Assembly (NCBI RefSeq): GCF_000373645.1
Contig: NZ_KB892004.1
Span: 85,967-149,966, forward strand
Reading direction: 5' to 3'
From: Streptomyces sp. ATexAB-D23
GTDB taxonomy: Bacteria; Actinomycetota; Actinomycetes; Streptomycetales; Streptomycetaceae
DNA: 64,000 nt
Both the position numbers and the translations under genes were made by a program. Under the pieces are notes generated by a model that worked only from the letters and a program-made list of their open reading frames with translations, made no database searches and had not been told where the DNA came from. Numbering within the stretch: position 1 is the stretch's first letter; the number at the start of each line of letters is the position of its first letter. This document shows, one piece after another, positions 38,601 through 48,237 of the stretch.

Positions 38601-41600
38601 TCGCGGACGCCGCGGGATTCGAGCCCGACCTGTCGCGGACCGTGGGCTGGTTCACCACCCTCTTCCCGGTCACCGTCGACCCCGGCCCGACCGCGGGCCT
38701 CACCACCCCCGAGGGCCTGGCCGCCGCGCTCAAGGCGGTGAAGGAGGACCTCGCCCGGGTCCCGGGCAACGGCCTGTCCTACGGCGTCCTGCGCCACCTG
38801 CACGGCACCCTGCGACCCGCGCCCGCACCCCAGGTGCTGTTCAACTACCTGGGCCGGTTCGACGCGGGCACCGGCGGCCACTGGCAGCTCGCCGGCACCA
38901 CCGGCCGGCTGGGCGAGAAGCGCGACCCGAGGATGCGACTGCCCCGGGCCCTGGAGTTCAACGCGATCGCCGAACCCGGCACGGACGGCGCGCACCACCT
39001 CGTCACCACCGTCTCCTGGCCCGACGGCATGTTCACCGACGAGGACATCGACACCCTCGGCGGCTACTTCCAGGACGCCCTGACCGCGCTCGCCGCGCTC
39101 GACGGGGGCGGGCACTCGCCCAGCGACTTCGCCCCCGTCCCGCTCACCCAGGCCGACGTGGACGCCCTGGACGGACCCGGGCTGCGGGACATCCTGCCGC
39201 TGACCCCGTTGCAGGAGGGCCTGTACTTCCACTCGGTCTTCGACGACGACTCGGCGGGCAGCTACGTCGAGCAGCAACTCCTCACCCTGGAAGGCGAGGT
39301 GGACACCGGGCGGCTGAAGACGGCCGCCACCCGGCTGCTCACCCTGTACCCCAACCTGGCCGCCCGGTTCGTGGCCCTCGCCGACGGCCGGGTCGTCTCC
39401 GTCCTGCGGAACGGCGCCGAGGCCCCCTTCACCGTCCTGGACCGGCCCGGCATCACCGACGACGAGCTGCGCGACCTCGCCGAACGGGACCGCCGCGCCG
39501 GATTCGACCTGGCCGCCGGACCGCTCATGCGGTACACGCTCGTGCGCGGCGGCCCCGGCCGTACCGTGCTGGTGCAGACCGTGCACCACATCATCGCCGA
39601 CGGCTGGTCCGTGCCGCCGATGCTCCGCGCCCTGCTGGCCGAGTACCACCGGCCCGGCGCCGCGTACCGGGCGGGCGGCTTCCCCGACTACGTACGCCTG
39701 CTCGCCGCACGCGACGACGCGGAGAGCGACCGGGTCTGGGGCGAGCAGCTCGCCGGACTGCCAGGACCCTCACTGGTCGCCGAGGGCCACACCCCGTCCG
39801 ACCGGTTCGCCGACATCGCAGTGGAGCCCGAGTTCGACATCGACGCCGCCGCGCGCCGGGCCGGTGTGCCGCTGAGCGCGGCCGTGCACAGCGCCTGGGC
39901 GGTGACGCTGGGCGGGCTGCTGCACGGCAGGGACATCGTGTTCGGCTCCACCGTCTCGGGCCGCGACGCCGATGTGCCCGGCATCGCCGACATGGTGGGC
40001 CTGTTCATCAACACCATTGCGGTACGCGCCCGTTGGGAAGCCGGCAGCACGGCCGGTGAGCTGCTCGACTCCGTCCGGGAACACCAGAGCGCGGTGCTGG
40101 CGCACCAGCACGTCTCACTGGCGAGGATCGGCAAGCAGGCGGGCCCCGGCGCGCGCTTCGACACCCTGGTGGTCTTCGACGTCGCGACGGATGTGGCCGG
40201 CCTGCGCGGGCCAGGCGACGAACTGGTCATCACCGGCATCGTCAACGAGGGCGCCCCGCACTACCCGCTGACGCTGGTCGTGGAGCGCACACCGGAGGGC
40301 CGGCCCCGCTTCAACCTGATCCACGACGGCGCGCTCCTGCGGGAGGAGAGCGCCCGGCGGATCCTGGACACGTTCACCCGCGCCCTCACCGGCCTCCTCA
40401 CCCGGCCCGGCGCCCCGGCCGACGAGCTGACCGCCGAGGACACCGCGCATCCCGCGCCGCTCGGACAGGCCACTCTGGGCGCCCTGTTCGACGCCGCCGC
40501 CCACCGCGACCCGGCGGCCGTCGCCGTCACCCGCTGCGGTCTGGACGGCGCCACCGCCTCCCTGACGTACGGCGAACTGGCCACCGCGAAGGACCGGCTG
40601 GCCGCGACCCTGCGGGCGGCGGGCATCGGTCCGGGCCGCCGTGTCGCCGTCGCCCTCCCGCGTTCCCTGGAGCAGGTCACCGCCCTCGTCGCCGTCGTCT
40701 CGGCCGGCGGGGCCTACGTGCCGCTGGACCTCGCCCACCCGGACGAACGGCTGGAGTACATCCTCACCGACGCCGCCCCGCAGGCCCTCCTGGTCCTGCC
40801 CGGCGAGCGGGAACGCTTCACCGCCCTGCTGGACCGGGCAGGCGTACCGGCCCGGGTCCTCGTGCTCGGCGACGAGCCGGCACCGACGGGCGAGCCGCCC
40901 GCGAATCCGGCCGGGCCCGCCCCGCACGATCCCGCTTACGTCATCTACACCTCCGGATCGACCGGCCGGCCCAAGGGTGTCGTCGTCCCGCACTCGGGTG
41001 TGGTGGCGCTGCTGGCGAACACCCGGCCCGCCATGGGGTTCGGGCCCGACGACGTGTGGGTGCAGTTCCACTCGTACTCCTTCGACTTCGCCGTCTGGGA
41101 GCTGTGGGGCGCGCTGGTACACGGCGGTGAGCTGCTGGTGCCGGACTACGGGCTGACCCGCTCCCCGGTGGACTTCCACCGGCTGGTCCGCGAGCGCGGG
41201 GTGACCGTGCTCAACCAGACTCCGTCGGCCTTCTACCAGTTCATCGAGGCCGACCGGCACGCCGGGCAGCGCGCCACCGCGCTGCGCCGGATCATCTTCG
41301 GCGGCGAGGCCCTCGACCCCGTGCGGCTGCGCGGGTGGGTGGAGCGGTACGGCACCGCGTCGCCCGAGCTGGTCAACATGTACGGCATCACCGAGACCAC
41401 CGTCCACGTCACCCACCGGGTGCTCACCGACGAGGACCTCACCGCCGGCGTCAGCCCGATCGGCGGCCCCGTCCCCGGCCTGACCACCTACCTGCTGGAC
41501 GACCGGCTCCGGCCGGTGCCGCCGGGACGGGTCGGCGCCATCTACGTGGCCGGCGAACAGGTGTCCCTCGGCTACCTGGGCCGGCCCGGTCTCACCGCCG

Positions 41601-44600
41601 GACGGTTCGTCGCCGACCCCTTCGCGAACGACGGCTCCCGGATGTACCACACGGGCGACCTGGCCCGCCGCACCCTCGACGGGGAGCTGGAGTTCGCCGG
41701 TCGCGCCGACGACCAGGTCCAGCTCAAGGGCTTCCGCATCGAACTCGGCGAGGTCGAGGCGGCGGTCAGGGAGCTCGACGGTGTGGTCGACGTGGCCGTC
41801 ACCCCGTCCGACGGCGGTGACCACCTCGTCGCACACGTCGTGGGCCGGGCCCCCGCCGGCCTCGCCGCGCTGCTCCGCGAGAAGCTGCCCGCGCACATGG
41901 TGCCCGGCCAGGTGCTGACGGTCGGCGCGCTGCCCCTCACGGTCAACGGCAAACTGGACCGCAAGGCGCTGGCGGCGCACGCCGCCGCACGTCAGGAGGA
42001 GGCCCCGGTTGCGGCGACATGTCAGGACGAGGCCTCCGTGGCGGCGGGGGACTCCGCGCTCGACGGGCTGACCGCGATCTTCGCCGAGGCGCTGCCGGGC
42101 ACCGCCGTGGACGAGGACACCGACTTCTTCATGGCCGGCGGCGACAGCATCGTCGCGATCACCGTGATCAACCGGGCCAGGGCATCCGGTCTGGCCATCG
42201 CGCCCCGGGACGTGTTCCTGTTCAAGACCCCGCGCGCCATCGTCGAGGAGCTGCGCTCGCGTGCGCCCCGGACTGTCGCACCGCAGCGGGAACGCCACGA
42301 GGACGGCCCGTTCGCGCCGACGCCCATCATGCTGCGCCGACGTGAACTGGGCGGCTCGCTCGCCCGGTTCGCCCAGGCCAGGGCTCTGGCGACGGCCGAG
42401 GGCACCACCCTCTCCGACGCCGAACGCGCCGCGAACGCCCTCGTGGCCGCACACCCCGCCCTGCGGCTGCGGCTGGACACCACCCACGGCGTCTGGACCC
42501 CGCGCACCGAACCCTTCCACGAGGTCACCGTCACACCGTCGGACAGCGACGACCCCACGGCCGCCGCCGAAGGGGCGGCCGGGCGCCTGGACCCCGAGTC
42601 CGGCGACGTCGTCGCGTTCACCTGGCTGCCGGCCACCCGGACCCTCGTGGTCACCGCGCACCACCTCGCGGTCGACGCCGTGTCCTGGCTGATCGTCCTC
42701 GACGACCTGGCCACGGCCCTGCGCGGGGAACCCCTCGCACCCGAGACCACCCCCTACGCCGAGTACGCCGACGCGCTCACCGCTCGGGCCGCCCGCACGA
42801 CCGGGAGCCTGGGCGACTGGATCACGGTGCTCGAAGCGCCCGCGCCGCTGCCCGGCTCCGAACCGGGGAAGCTGCGCGGGACCACCGTCGTCCTGGCCCC
42901 CGAAGTGAGCGACCGGGTGACGCGCACCGCACCCGCCGCGCTCGGTATCGGCCTCACCGAGCTGCTGTGCGGCGCCCTGCGCACCGCCCTGACGCACATC
43001 CAGCCCGAGCCCACCGATCTCGCGATCGACCTGGAGCGGCACGGCCGGGTGCCGGCGGCCGACCACCACGACTACACCCGTACCGTCGGCTGGTTCACCT
43101 CCATCGCGCCCGTCCGGCTCACCGCCCACACCGACCCCGTCGTGGCGGCCCGCGAAGTGGCGGCACGCCAGCCCGACGAATCCGGGCACGTCGCCTACGG
43201 CCGGCTCAGGTACCTCAACCCGCAGACGGCCCCCCTGCTGACCGCCCGCCCACAGGTCCTGTTCAACTACCTCGGCCGGGGCGGCGAGTCCGACGTCCCG
43301 CACCTCACCGGCGGCGAGGGCGACAGCCCGTACGCCGTCGAGGTCAACGCCTGGACCGACGCGGCCACCGGCAGCCTGCACGCCGCGTTCACCCTCGCCG
43401 ACGGCGTCCCCGACGCCCTCACCGGGCACTGGCGGGCCGCGCTCGAACACATCGCGGACACCGCCGCGACCGCCGAGCGCACGGCCCCGGTCACCCCCCT
43501 CCAGCGCGGCCTGTACTTCCAGGCCCAGCTGGCCGGCACCGCCGGGCACTATGTCGCGCAGAGCTACTTCACCTTCGACCGGCGCCTCGACACCAACGCA
43601 CTCGCCGAGGCCATGGCGTACGTCATCGCCCGGCACCCCGTCGCCGGGGCCGGGTTCACCACCGACGACGACGGCAACCCGGTCCAGATCCTGAAGGCCG
43701 GCACCCGGGTCGGTGTCCGCACCGTCCACCTGGCGACGGACGCCGAAGCCGACGCGCTGCGCGCCCGGGACCGCGACACCGGCTTCGACCCCGGCGAGCC
43801 GCCGCTGATCCGGCTGACCGTCGTGCGGCTGCCCGGCGACCGCGACGGCCTGCTGCTCAGCTACCACCTGCTGCTGTGGGACGGCTGGTCCCGCGAGATC
43901 CTGCTGCGGGACCTGTTCGACGCCTACCGGGCCGTCGTGGCGGGGGAGCGACTGGACGACCCGACGCCGCGCACGCCCGGATTCGAGGACTACGCCCGCA
44001 CCCTCGCGGCCAGGGACCCCGCCGCGTCGGAACGCTTCTGGGCGGAGCACCTGAGCGGCCTCACCGGCCCGACGCTGCTCGCCGGACCCCGGCCCGCACA
44101 GACCGAGGCCCTGCCGCGCGCGCTCGTGCACACGCTGTCCGCCGATGAGTCCGAGCGGCTGCGCGAAGCCGCGCGGGTGCACGGTGTCACGCTCAACACC
44201 GTGCTCACCGGGGCGTTCGGCCTGCTGCTCGGCGCCCACACCGGCCGCGGCGACGCCGTGTTCGGCGTGACCGTCTCCGGACGCGAGGGCGAGGGCCTCG
44301 CCGGCGTCGTCGGCGTGCTCCTCAACACCGTGCCCATGTGGACCCGCGCCCGGCCGCACGACACCGCCGCGGAGTACCTCGCGGCCGTCCAGGCCGCCCG
44401 GGTCGAGGCGATGGACCACGAGCACCTCGGGCTCGGCGAGATCCAGCGGGCCGCCGGCCACGACACCCTGTTCGACAACCTCTTCGTGCTCCAGAACTTC
44501 CTGGACCTGGACGCACTCGCCGAGATGAACGCCACCCACGGCATCACATCGGTCGCGGCCGACGACTCGACGCACTACCCGTTCACCTGGGTCGTCACGC

Positions 44601-46543
44601 CCGGCGAGCGGCTCACCGTCAAGCTGGAACACCGCGACGACGACCCCGCCGGCGCCCGCCGCCTCCTCGACGGCTACCTGCGGGTGCTGCGGGACCTGGC
44701 CGGGGCCACGGGACCGCTGGGCGCTCTGCCCGGCCTCGAACCGCCGCCCGAACCCGCCGCCCGCACGGATATCGGCACGGACACCGTCGTCGACCGCTTC
44801 GACCGGGCCGCGGACCGCCATCCCGAGCGCGTCGCCCTCGTCGCCGACGGCTCGGCCCTGACCTTCGGCGAACTGCGCGACCGCAGCCGCGCGGTGGCCG
44901 GGGTGCTCGCCGGGCGCGGCATCGGACCGGAGACGGCCGTGGGCATCGCCGTCCCCCGCTCCCTCGACTCGATCGTGGCGCTCTTCGCCGTGCTGCGCGC
45001 CGGAGCCGCCTACGTGCCGCTGGAGCTGGACCATCCCGACGAACGGATCGCGGCCATCGTCGCGGACGCCCGGCCGGAGGTGATCCTCACCGTGAGCGCC
45101 GTCTCGCCCCGGCTGACCGGTGAACTGATCGAGCTGGACCGCCCGTTGCCGGCTGCCGAGCCGTACACCACGTTCGCGCCCGACGACCCCGGCCGCCTGC
45201 GGCACCCCGCGTACACGATCTACACCTCCGGCTCGACCGGCCGGCCCAAGGGCGTCGTGACCGAGTACGCAGGGCTCACCAACATGCTCGTCAACCACCA
45301 GCGGCGGATCTTCGAACCGGTCCTCGCGGAGCACGGCCACCGCACCTTCCGGATCGCGCACACCGTGTCCTTCGCGTTCGACATGTCGTGGGAGGAACTG
45401 CTGTGGCTGGCCGACGGCCACGAGGTGCACATCTGTGACGAGGAACTGCGCCGCGACGCGCCCCGGCTGGTCGCGTACTGCCTCGCGCACGGCATCGACG
45501 TCGTCAACGTCACCCCGACCTACGCCCAGCAACTGGTGGCGGAGGGGCTGCTCGACAACCCGGAGCGGCGCCCGGCCCTGGTGCTGCTGGGCGGTGAGGC
45601 CGTCACCCCGGGGCTGTGGCAGCGGCTCACGGAGACGGAGGGGACGGCCGGCTACAACCTCTACGGGCCCACCGAGTACACCATCAACACACTCGGCGTC
45701 GGCACCTTCGAGTGCCAGGACCCGGTCGTGGGCGTGGCCATCGACAACACCGAGGTGTACGTCCTGGACCCGTGGCTGCGCCCGCTGCCCGACAACGTCC
45801 CCGGCGAGCTGTACGTCTCGGGCATCGGCATCGCCCGCGGCTACCTCGGGCAGCCCGCCCAGACCTCCCACCGGTTCGTCGCCCGCCCCTTCGGTGCGCC
45901 CGGCGAGCGGATGTACCGGACCGGGGACCTGGTGGTGCGGCGGCCGGACGGGAATATGGCGTACCTGGGCCGCACCGACCAGCAGGTCAAGATCCGCGGC
46001 CACCGGGTCGAACCCGGTGAGGTCGAGGCCGCGTTCGCCGCGCACCCGGCGGTACGGTTCGCCGCCGCGGTCGCCCAGCGCGACCCCCAGGCCGACGGGG
46101 CGTACCGGCTGGCCGCCTACCTCGTGCTGGACGGCGCCGGCCTGGCCACGGTCGCCGCCGAAGTGGGCGCCGCGCTCCCCGACTTCCTGCGCCCCTCGCA
46201 CTACGCCGAGGTCGACAGCATCCCGCTGACCGTCAACGGCAAGGCCGACACCGGGGCGCTGCCCGAGCCCAAGCCCCTGGGCGTGCTGACCGGGGCGGGG
46301 GAGCGCGCACCGGAGACCAGCACGGAGATCACGGTGTGCGAGTTCTTCGCCGAGGCGCTGGACCTGGACGACGACGAGGTGAGCGCGGTCAGCGACTTCG
46401 TGTCCCTCGGCGGTCACTCCATGCTGGCGGTCCGGCTGACCGGGCTGCTGAGACGGGAGTACGGTCCAGTGATCACCATCCGAGACCTGCTCACCCTGCG
46501 AACCCCCGAAGCGATTGCCGGCCACCTCGATGAACACTCCTGA
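35612..46543 (+). CDS. cchH: Coelichelin synthetase CchH, trimodular NRPS (A-T-E-C-A-T-E-C-A-T)
   Basis: 3643 residues, the length I recall for S. coelicolor CchH. Domains: N-terminal 1-140 (no condensation domain, but a C-A linker-like PDRPLG...ARWNDT near the end), A1 142-600, T1 Ser679, E1 (HH at 848), C2 from 1194 (HHIIADG at 1325), A2 1624-2090, T2 Ser2179, E2 (HHLAVDAVSW at 2350), C3 from 2625, A3 3060-3540, T3 Ser3603 (GGHS). Pocket codes by eye: DINYWGGIG(K), formyl-hydroxyornithine; DFWNIGMVH(K), threonine; DMENLGLIN(K), hydroxyornithine. These match coelichelin monomers. Oddities: C3 has HLLLWDG (2752-2758) instead of HHxxxDG, E2 has DA instead of DG, and there is no thioesterase. 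The last 14 nt overlap cchI. Confidence 0.97.
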   Translation: MSEPSDHLVRLSLQGLAALRRRTGDRDDRTLAEACAIGLAYWATGRSPEGIGLTPATLFADVLAWADNGGSAPAGWEPGADGRSISLPEGVDRAGAQLALDDLADFPDRPLGTISPSGAAARIADLARWNDTEADRDRPTVMELFREQARTRPDAIAIVDEHRTLTYRQADELSGQLAHGLVARGLTAEQVVGISLGRSADMVIALLGVLRAGCAFVPLDPLWPAERRAAVAEDARIVLQLNSSGERAPDEPEAVAVDLDAWAFAAHPAEAPDVAVPGAALAYVIFTSGSTGRPKGAMIRHESISERLLWQAHEILGFGHDDASLFKAPLSFDISVNEIFLPLVTGARLVVLRPGGERDPHHLLSVIAEHRVTFTYLVSSMLDVLLEMTGESGRLDSLRHVWCGGEVLTPELYERFRTRLDIPLYHGYGPAETTIGVSHIVYRGEAERLSTSIGRANPNTRLYVLDGELRPVPTGVGGELYAGGLLLGRGYVNAPGLTASRFVANPFARDGSRLYRTGDLARFTPDGSLDFLGRADNQVKIRGMRLEIEDVEASLAEHPRVRSTCVVARKNTAGGTYLVAYVIPAAGSEALTPDDVRTWAEAHMVEYMVPAHTVVLDAFPLTANGKTDRAALPEPVLTPGPVTAPVTDEERAVCAAVAEVLRLDTVGVDQDFFRLGGDSILAISLLSALRKADLHVTARQIFTHSVLGELAAVAGREDLSTAREDDEATGPVPGTPIVRWLGETTDAIDGFVQSVVLNTPAELTDDALDEILTEVLRRHDMLRARLVRGEHWGFHIPEADGAVAAWQESGEALDACIALATAGLDPDNGVMLRAVRRREARQLVLVAHHLVVDGVSWRVLMDDLATAWQQFTSGTPVHLPREGTSLRRWAELLGRDTFDADLDHYLRPLPGPDLPLGRRPLAGDDTVARERARTFTAGPRTTAALLGEIPARFHAGVNDVLLTALAVALARWRRDLGQDQTYAHIELEGHGREGQAVADAAGFEPDLSRTVGWFTTLFPVTVDPGPTAGLTTPEGLAAALKAVKEDLARVPGNGLSYGVLRHLHGTLRPAPAPQVLFNYLGRFDAGTGGHWQLAGTTGRLGEKRDPRMRLPRALEFNAIAEPGTDGAHHLVTTVSWPDGMFTDEDIDTLGGYFQDALTALAALDGGGHSPSDFAPVPLTQADVDALDGPGLRDILPLTPLQEGLYFHSVFDDDSAGSYVEQQLLTLEGEVDTGRLKTAATRLLTLYPNLAARFVALADGRVVSVLRNGAEAPFTVLDRPGITDDELRDLAERDRRAGFDLAAGPLMRYTLVRGGPGRTVLVQTVHHIIADGWSVPPMLRALLAEYHRPGAAYRAGGFPDYVRLLAARDDAESDRVWGEQLAGLPGPSLVAEGHTPSDRFADIAVEPEFDIDAAARRAGVPLSAAVHSAWAVTLGGLLHGRDIVFGSTVSGRDADVPGIADMVGLFINTIAVRARWEAGSTAGELLDSVREHQSAVLAHQHVSLARIGKQAGPGARFDTLVVFDVATDVAGLRGPGDELVITGIVNEGAPHYPLTLVVERTPEGRPRFNLIHDGALLREESARRILDTFTRALTGLLTRPGAPADELTAEDTAHPAPLGQATLGALFDAAAHRDPAAVAVTRCGLDGATASLTYGELATAKDRLAATLRAAGIGPGRRVAVALPRSLEQVTALVAVVSAGGAYVPLDLAHPDERLEYILTDAAPQALLVLPGERERFTALLDRAGVPARVLVLGDEPAPTGEPPANPAGPAPHDPAYVIYTSGSTGRPKGVVVPHSGVVALLANTRPAMGFGPDDVWVQFHSYSFDFAVWELWGALVHGGELLVPDYGLTRSPVDFHRLVRERGVTVLNQTPSAFYQFIEADRHAGQRATALRRIIFGGEALDPVRLRGWVERYGTASPELVNMYGITETTVHVTHRVLTDEDLTAGVSPIGGPVPGLTTYLLDDRLRPVPPGRVGAIYVAGEQVSLGYLGRPGLTAGRFVADPFANDGSRMYHTGDLARRTLDGELEFAGRADDQVQLKGFRIELGEVEAAVRELDGVVDVAVTPSDGGDHLVAHVVGRAPAGLAALLREKLPAHMVPGQVLTVGALPLTVNGKLDRKALAAHAAARQEEAPVAATCQDEASVAAGDSALDGLTAIFAEALPGTAVDEDTDFFMAGGDSIVAITVINRARASGLAIAPRDVFLFKTPRAIVEELRSRAPRTVAPQRERHEDGPFAPTPIMLRRRELGGSLARFAQARALATAEGTTLSDAERAANALVAAHPALRLRLDTTHGVWTPRTEPFHEVTVTPSDSDDPTAAAEGAAGRLDPESGDVVAFTWLPATRTLVVTAHHLAVDAVSWLIVLDDLATALRGEPLAPETTPYAEYADALTARAARTTGSLGDWITVLEAPAPLPGSEPGKLRGTTVVLAPEVSDRVTRTAPAALGIGLTELLCGALRTALTHIQPEPTDLAIDLERHGRVPAADHHDYTRTVGWFTSIAPVRLTAHTDPVVAAREVAARQPDESGHVAYGRLRYLNPQTAPLLTARPQVLFNYLGRGGESDVPHLTGGEGDSPYAVEVNAWTDAATGSLHAAFTLADGVPDALTGHWRAALEHIADTAATAERTAPVTPLQRGLYFQAQLAGTAGHYVAQSYFTFDRRLDTNALAEAMAYVIARHPVAGAGFTTDDDGNPVQILKAGTRVGVRTVHLATDAEADALRARDRDTGFDPGEPPLIRLTVVRLPGDRDGLLLSYHLLLWDGWSREILLRDLFDAYRAVVAGERLDDPTPRTPGFEDYARTLAARDPAASERFWAEHLSGLTGPTLLAGPRPAQTEALPRALVHTLSADESERLREAARVHGVTLNTVLTGAFGLLLGAHTGRGDAVFGVTVSGREGEGLAGVVGVLLNTVPMWTRARPHDTAAEYLAAVQAARVEAMDHEHLGLGEIQRAAGHDTLFDNLFVLQNFLDLDALAEMNATHGITSVAADDSTHYPFTWVVTPGERLTVKLEHRDDDPAGARRLLDGYLRVLRDLAGATGPLGALPGLEPPPEPAARTDIGTDTVVDRFDRAADRHPERVALVADGSALTFGELRDRSRAVAGVLAGRGIGPETAVGIAVPRSLDSIVALFAVLRAGAAYVPLELDHPDERIAAIVADARPEVILTVSAVSPRLTGELIELDRPLPAAEPYTTFAPDDPGRLRHPAYTIYTSGSTGRPKGVVTEYAGLTNMLVNHQRRIFEPVLAEHGHRTFRIAHTVSFAFDMSWEELLWLADGHEVHICDEELRRDAPRLVAYCLAHGIDVVNVTPTYAQQLVAEGLLDNPERRPALVLLGGEAVTPGLWQRLTETEGTAGYNLYGPTEYTINTLGVGTFECQDPVVGVAIDNTEVYVLDPWLRPLPDNVPGELYVSGIGIARGYLGQPAQTSHRFVARPFGAPGERMYRTGDLVVRRPDGNMAYLGRTDQQVKIRGHRVEPGEVEAAFAAHPAVRFAAAVAQRDPQADGAYRLAAYLVLDGAGLATVAAEVGAALPDFLRPSHYAEVDSIPLTVNGKADTGALPEPKPLGVLTGAGERAPETSTEITVCEFFAEALDLDDDEVSAVSDFVSLGGHSMLAVRLTGLLRREYGPVITIRDLLTLRTPEAIAGHLDEHS

Positions 46544-48230
46544 CACCCAGCGGCCCCTCCGGGGCGCCGACATCCTGCGCACCGCCCTGCGCCGCAACGT
46601 CGGAGCCATGGCCCGGGGCACCGTCCTCATGGGCCTGTACCAGGCCGGTGAGACCGCCTTCCCCATCGCGCTCGGCCTGATCGTCGAGCACACCCTGCAA
46701 CACCGCAGCCTCGGTTCGCTCGGGGTGTCGATCGGCGCCCTGGCCGTGATCATCACGACGGTCTCGCTGTCCTGGCGGTTCGGGATGCGCGCCCTGCAGA
46801 AGGCCAACACCACCGAGGCACACCGCTGGCGGGTGCGGGTCGCGGCCTGCGGCCTCCAGCCGGTGGCCCGTGACGTCGACCTGAAGTCGGGCGAGGTGCT
46901 GACCATCGCCACCGAGGACGCCGACCAGAGCGCCGACATCATCGAGGTGGTGCCGCTGCTGATCAGCTCGATGGTCGCGGTCCTGGTCGCCGCCGTCGCA
47001 CTCGGCCTGGCCGACCTGCGGCTCGGACTGCTGGTGATCGTGGGCACCGTCGCGATCCTGTCGGTGCTGAGCGTGATGTCCCGACGGATCGGCGCCAGTA
47101 CCCAGGAACAGCAGGCCCGGGTGGCGCGGGCCGGAGCCAAGGTCGCCGACCTGATCACCGGCCTGCGCCCGCTGCACGGCTTCGGCGGCAACCACGCCGC
47201 GTTCCGCTCCTACCGCCGCGTCAGCGCCGAGGCGAAGCAGCAGTCGGTCACCGTCGCCCGCGTCAACGGGGTGTACGCGGGCACCGCGCTCGCCCTCAAC
47301 GCGGGCCTGGCCACCGCCGTCACCCTGACCGCCGGATACCTGGCCTTCGCCGGCCGGATCAACATCGGGGAACTCGTCATGGCGGTCGGCCTCGCGCAGT
47401 TCATCATGGAGCCGCTCAAGATGTTCTCCGAGATGCCCAAGTACGTGATGATGGCGCGTGCTTCGGCCGAGCGCATGGCGCTGGTCCTCTCCGCCCCGCC
47501 GGTCGGCACCCCCGGGTCCGGACGTCCGGACCCGGGCGGACCGCTGGAGATCGACTGCGTCCGGTACGGGGAGCTGCGCCGGCTGAAGTTCGAGGTGGCC
47601 GCGGGGGAGTTCGTGGCCGTCACCGCCTACCAGCCGCGCGCGGCGGCCGACTTCGCGGCGATCCTCGCCGTACGCGTCCCGCCCGGGGCGTACGAGGGAG
47701 TGGTGCGGGTCGGCGGGCAGGACCTCGCGGAGCTGTCGGTCGAGGCGATCCGGGAGCACCTGCTGGTGAACCCGTACGACGGGGAGATCTTCGCCGGCAC
47801 CCTGCGGACCAACATCGACCCGTCGGGCACCAGCCGCACGGTCCCCGAGGCCGTCGAGGCGTCCATGCTGACCGATGTCGTCGCCCTCCACCGCGAGGGG
47901 CTCGACTACCCGATCCGCGACCGCGGGGCCAACCTCTCCGGGGGACAGCGCCAGCGACTCTCCCTGGCGCGCGCCCTCGCGGCCGATACGGACGTCCTGG
48001 TGCTGCACAACCCGACCACCGCCGTGGACGCGGTGACCGAGCAGCTCATCGCGCGCAACATCGCGAAGCTCCGCCGGGGCCGTACCACCGTGGTGATCAC
48101 CAGCAGCCCGGCCGTCCTGGACGCCGCCGACCGGGTCCTCGTGCTGGACGACGGCGTCATCACGGCCGAGGACACCCACCGCAACCTGCTGGCCACCGAC
48201 GAGGCGTACTGCCTGGCGGTGGCCAGATGA
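46530..48230 (+). CDS. cchI: ABC exporter half-transporter CchI (signature intact, Walker motifs lost)
   Basis: 566 residues from ATG 46530, 14 nt inside cchH; a TTG 15 nt upstream is less likely. Exporter-type transmembrane domain to about 325. The ATPase domain has no Walker A (TAYQPRAAAD at about 365-374 instead of GxxGxGKST), no Q-loop Gln, LVLHNP (to residue 495) where Walker B LLDEP should be, and no switch His. It does keep a perfect LSGGQRQR signature (469-476). It cannot hydrolyse ATP alone but supplies the signature missing in CchG. Role inferred: partner of CchG in siderophore export. Confidence 0.88.
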   Translation: MNTPDTQRPLRGADILRTALRRNVGAMARGTVLMGLYQAGETAFPIALGLIVEHTLQHRSLGSLGVSIGALAVIITTVSLSWRFGMRALQKANTTEAHRWRVRVAACGLQPVARDVDLKSGEVLTIATEDADQSADIIEVVPLLISSMVAVLVAAVALGLADLRLGLLVIVGTVAILSVLSVMSRRIGASTQEQQARVARAGAKVADLITGLRPLHGFGGNHAAFRSYRRVSAEAKQQSVTVARVNGVYAGTALALNAGLATAVTLTAGYLAFAGRINIGELVMAVGLAQFIMEPLKMFSEMPKYVMMARASAERMALVLSAPPVGTPGSGRPDPGGPLEIDCVRYGELRRLKFEVAAGEFVAVTAYQPRAAADFAAILAVRVPPGAYEGVVRVGGQDLAELSVEAIREHLLVNPYDGEIFAGTLRTNIDPSGTSRTVPEAVEASMLTDVVALHREGLDYPIRDRGANLSGGQRQRLSLARALAADTDVLVLHNPTTAVDAVTEQLIARNIAKLRRGRTTVVITSSPAVLDAADRVLVLDDGVITAEDTHRNLLATDEAYCLAVAR

Positions 48231-48237
48231 CATGACC

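Noticed and set aside
40115..47191. 2358-codon open frame on the minus strand opposite cchH
   Set aside because: Same GC-driven shadow; no recognisable motif, and plus-strand motifs are continuous.
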